Of a stretch of DNA of 51,121 nt, positions 50,757-51,121 are shown one piece after another. This DNA comes from Dysgonamonadaceae bacterium (GTDB lineage Bacteria > Bacteroidota > Bacteroidia > Bacteroidales > Azobacteroidaceae). The first letter of the stretch is position 1. Every line of letters starts with the position of its first letter. The notes under the pieces are model-generated. The model ran no database searches. It was given only the letters and a program-made list of their open reading frames with translations, and was not told the origin of the DNA. The position numbers and the translations under genes are program-made. The stretch lies in NCBI GenBank assembly GCA_031272085.1, contig JAISUN010000040.1, forward strand, positions 1 to 51,121, read 5' to 3'.

Positions 50757-51121
50757 ATGAAACAAATTTTAACAGGCATTTTGCTCTTTCTGTTTGCGGC
50801 GGGCGTTTCGGCTCAATCCGAAATCCACCGCTTTACCCTCGAAGACTGCCTCGACTATGCTTTCGGAAATAATTATAACCTGCAATCAATGCGGCTTTCG
50901 GAACGGTCGGCGGAAAGCGCTTACCAACAGTCGAAAATGGAACGGCTGCCATCTTTAAGCGCATCGGCAAGCGAATCGCTGTCCGACAGCAAAGGCGCAG
51001 ATGCTTCAATATCAGGAAGTTATGGAGTTAGCGCAAGTATGACGCTCTATCAGGGCGGAACGATTACAAACACTATCGAACAGAACAAATTGAAGTTAGA
51101 ACAGTCGGCGCTGCAAACTTC
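50757..51121 (+). CDS. TolC-family outer-membrane protein, 5' end
   Basis: Partial gene: open to the end of the window with no stop, 121 codons seen. Signal peptide MKQILTGILLFLFAAGVSAQ, then the TolC opening IHRFTLEDCLDYAFGNNYNLQSMRLSERSAESAYQQSKMERLPSLSAS and SASMTLYQGG, which fits the first helical repeat and equatorial strands of an OEP family channel. A second efflux or export operon probably continues to the right. It is divergent from the CarboxypepD-like gene. Confidence 0.88.
   Translation, partial: MKQILTGILLFLFAAGVSAQSEIHRFTLEDCLDYAFGNNYNLQSMRLSERSAESAYQQSKMERLPSLSASASESLSDSKGADASISGSYGVSASMTLYQGGTITNTIEQNKLKLEQSALQT

Noticed and set aside
1-51121. CRISPR arrays, tRNA/rRNA genes, insertion sequences, prophage
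   Set aside because: Looked for regularly spaced repeats, cloverleaf-like sequences, transposase or integrase motifs, and phage structural genes; none seen. tRNAs can be missed by eye.

Overview
This is a stretch of a Bacteroidota chromosome, most likely order Bacteroidales. The evidence is a SusC/SusD pair, a FecR-type anti-sigma factor with a DUF4974-like tail, RprX/RprY-like two-component proteins, a PorE-like type IX secretion (T9SS) lipoprotein, a protein with a T9SS type-A sorting domain, DUF4249 and DUF1343 proteins, and many promoters of the Bacteroidetes form TTTG-N19-22-TAnnTTTG. Start codons lack Shine-Dalgarno sequences and are preceded by A/T-rich leaders. The presence of T9SS parts points away from the genus Bacteroides itself. 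I see no rRNA, tRNA, CRISPR array, insertion sequence or prophage. The window reads as ordinary, densely packed chromosome with several regulatory and envelope loci.

Layout. 1-228: the C-terminal end of a P-type cation ATPase. 351-2511: a TPR-containing histidine kinase overlapping a GNAT acetyltransferase. 4711-2546 (minus): an ECF sigma factor, its putative membrane anti-sigma factor, a small secreted protein and an outer-membrane barrel protein, as a tight operon. 8329-4765 (minus): polyphosphate kinase followed by a sodium:solute symporter, divergent from a YfcE-like phosphoesterase (8384). 8913-10433: a GHL10/DUF187 secreted glycosidase-like protein. 10515-13338: circularly permuted ATP-grasp, alpha-E and transglutaminase, a known but biochemically obscure predicted peptide-ligation operon. 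13487-16560: rprX-rprY and a coupled TPR protein. 18326-16545 (minus): a GH2 beta-glucuronidase-like enzyme. 18408-20372: PorE-like T9SS protein.

20437-26743: a FecR-like anti-sigma factor with no adjacent sigma gene, then an STN-containing SusC and a SusD-like lipoprotein; a strong hairpin and a 15-codon ORF lie in the leader before susC. 26901-27899: a T9SS cargo protein. 29113-27893 (minus): M16 peptidase. 29183-30645: SIS-domain isomerase overlapping a PfkB sugar kinase with a GTG start. 30873-32063: an unknown surface protein ending at a perfect palindromic terminator. 32275-38787: a complete TetR / TolC / membrane-fusion / RND efflux operon ending in a PII-like 'PG0541' protein. 39124-43884: pyrE, an SRPBCC protein, argH, a DUF1343 (NamZ-type) muramidase and an RsmF-like rRNA methyltransferase. 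44001-45808: a LytS/LytTR two-component pair. 45976-50537: TonB-dependent receptor, DUF4249 lipoprotein and a convergent CarboxypepD-like protein. 50757-end: the start of a second TolC-family gene.

Themes: envelope sensing (three two-component or kinase genes, one sigma/anti-sigma pair, one FecR), outer-membrane import and protein export, and drug efflux. The most promising candidates for undescribed biology are the ATP-grasp/alpha-E/transglutaminase operon, the PII-like protein fused translationally to the RND pump, the sigma-less FecR/SusC locus with its leader hairpin, and the coupled SIS/PfkB sugar-phosphate pair. All functional calls are from reading translated sequence and family knowledge; no database search was possible.
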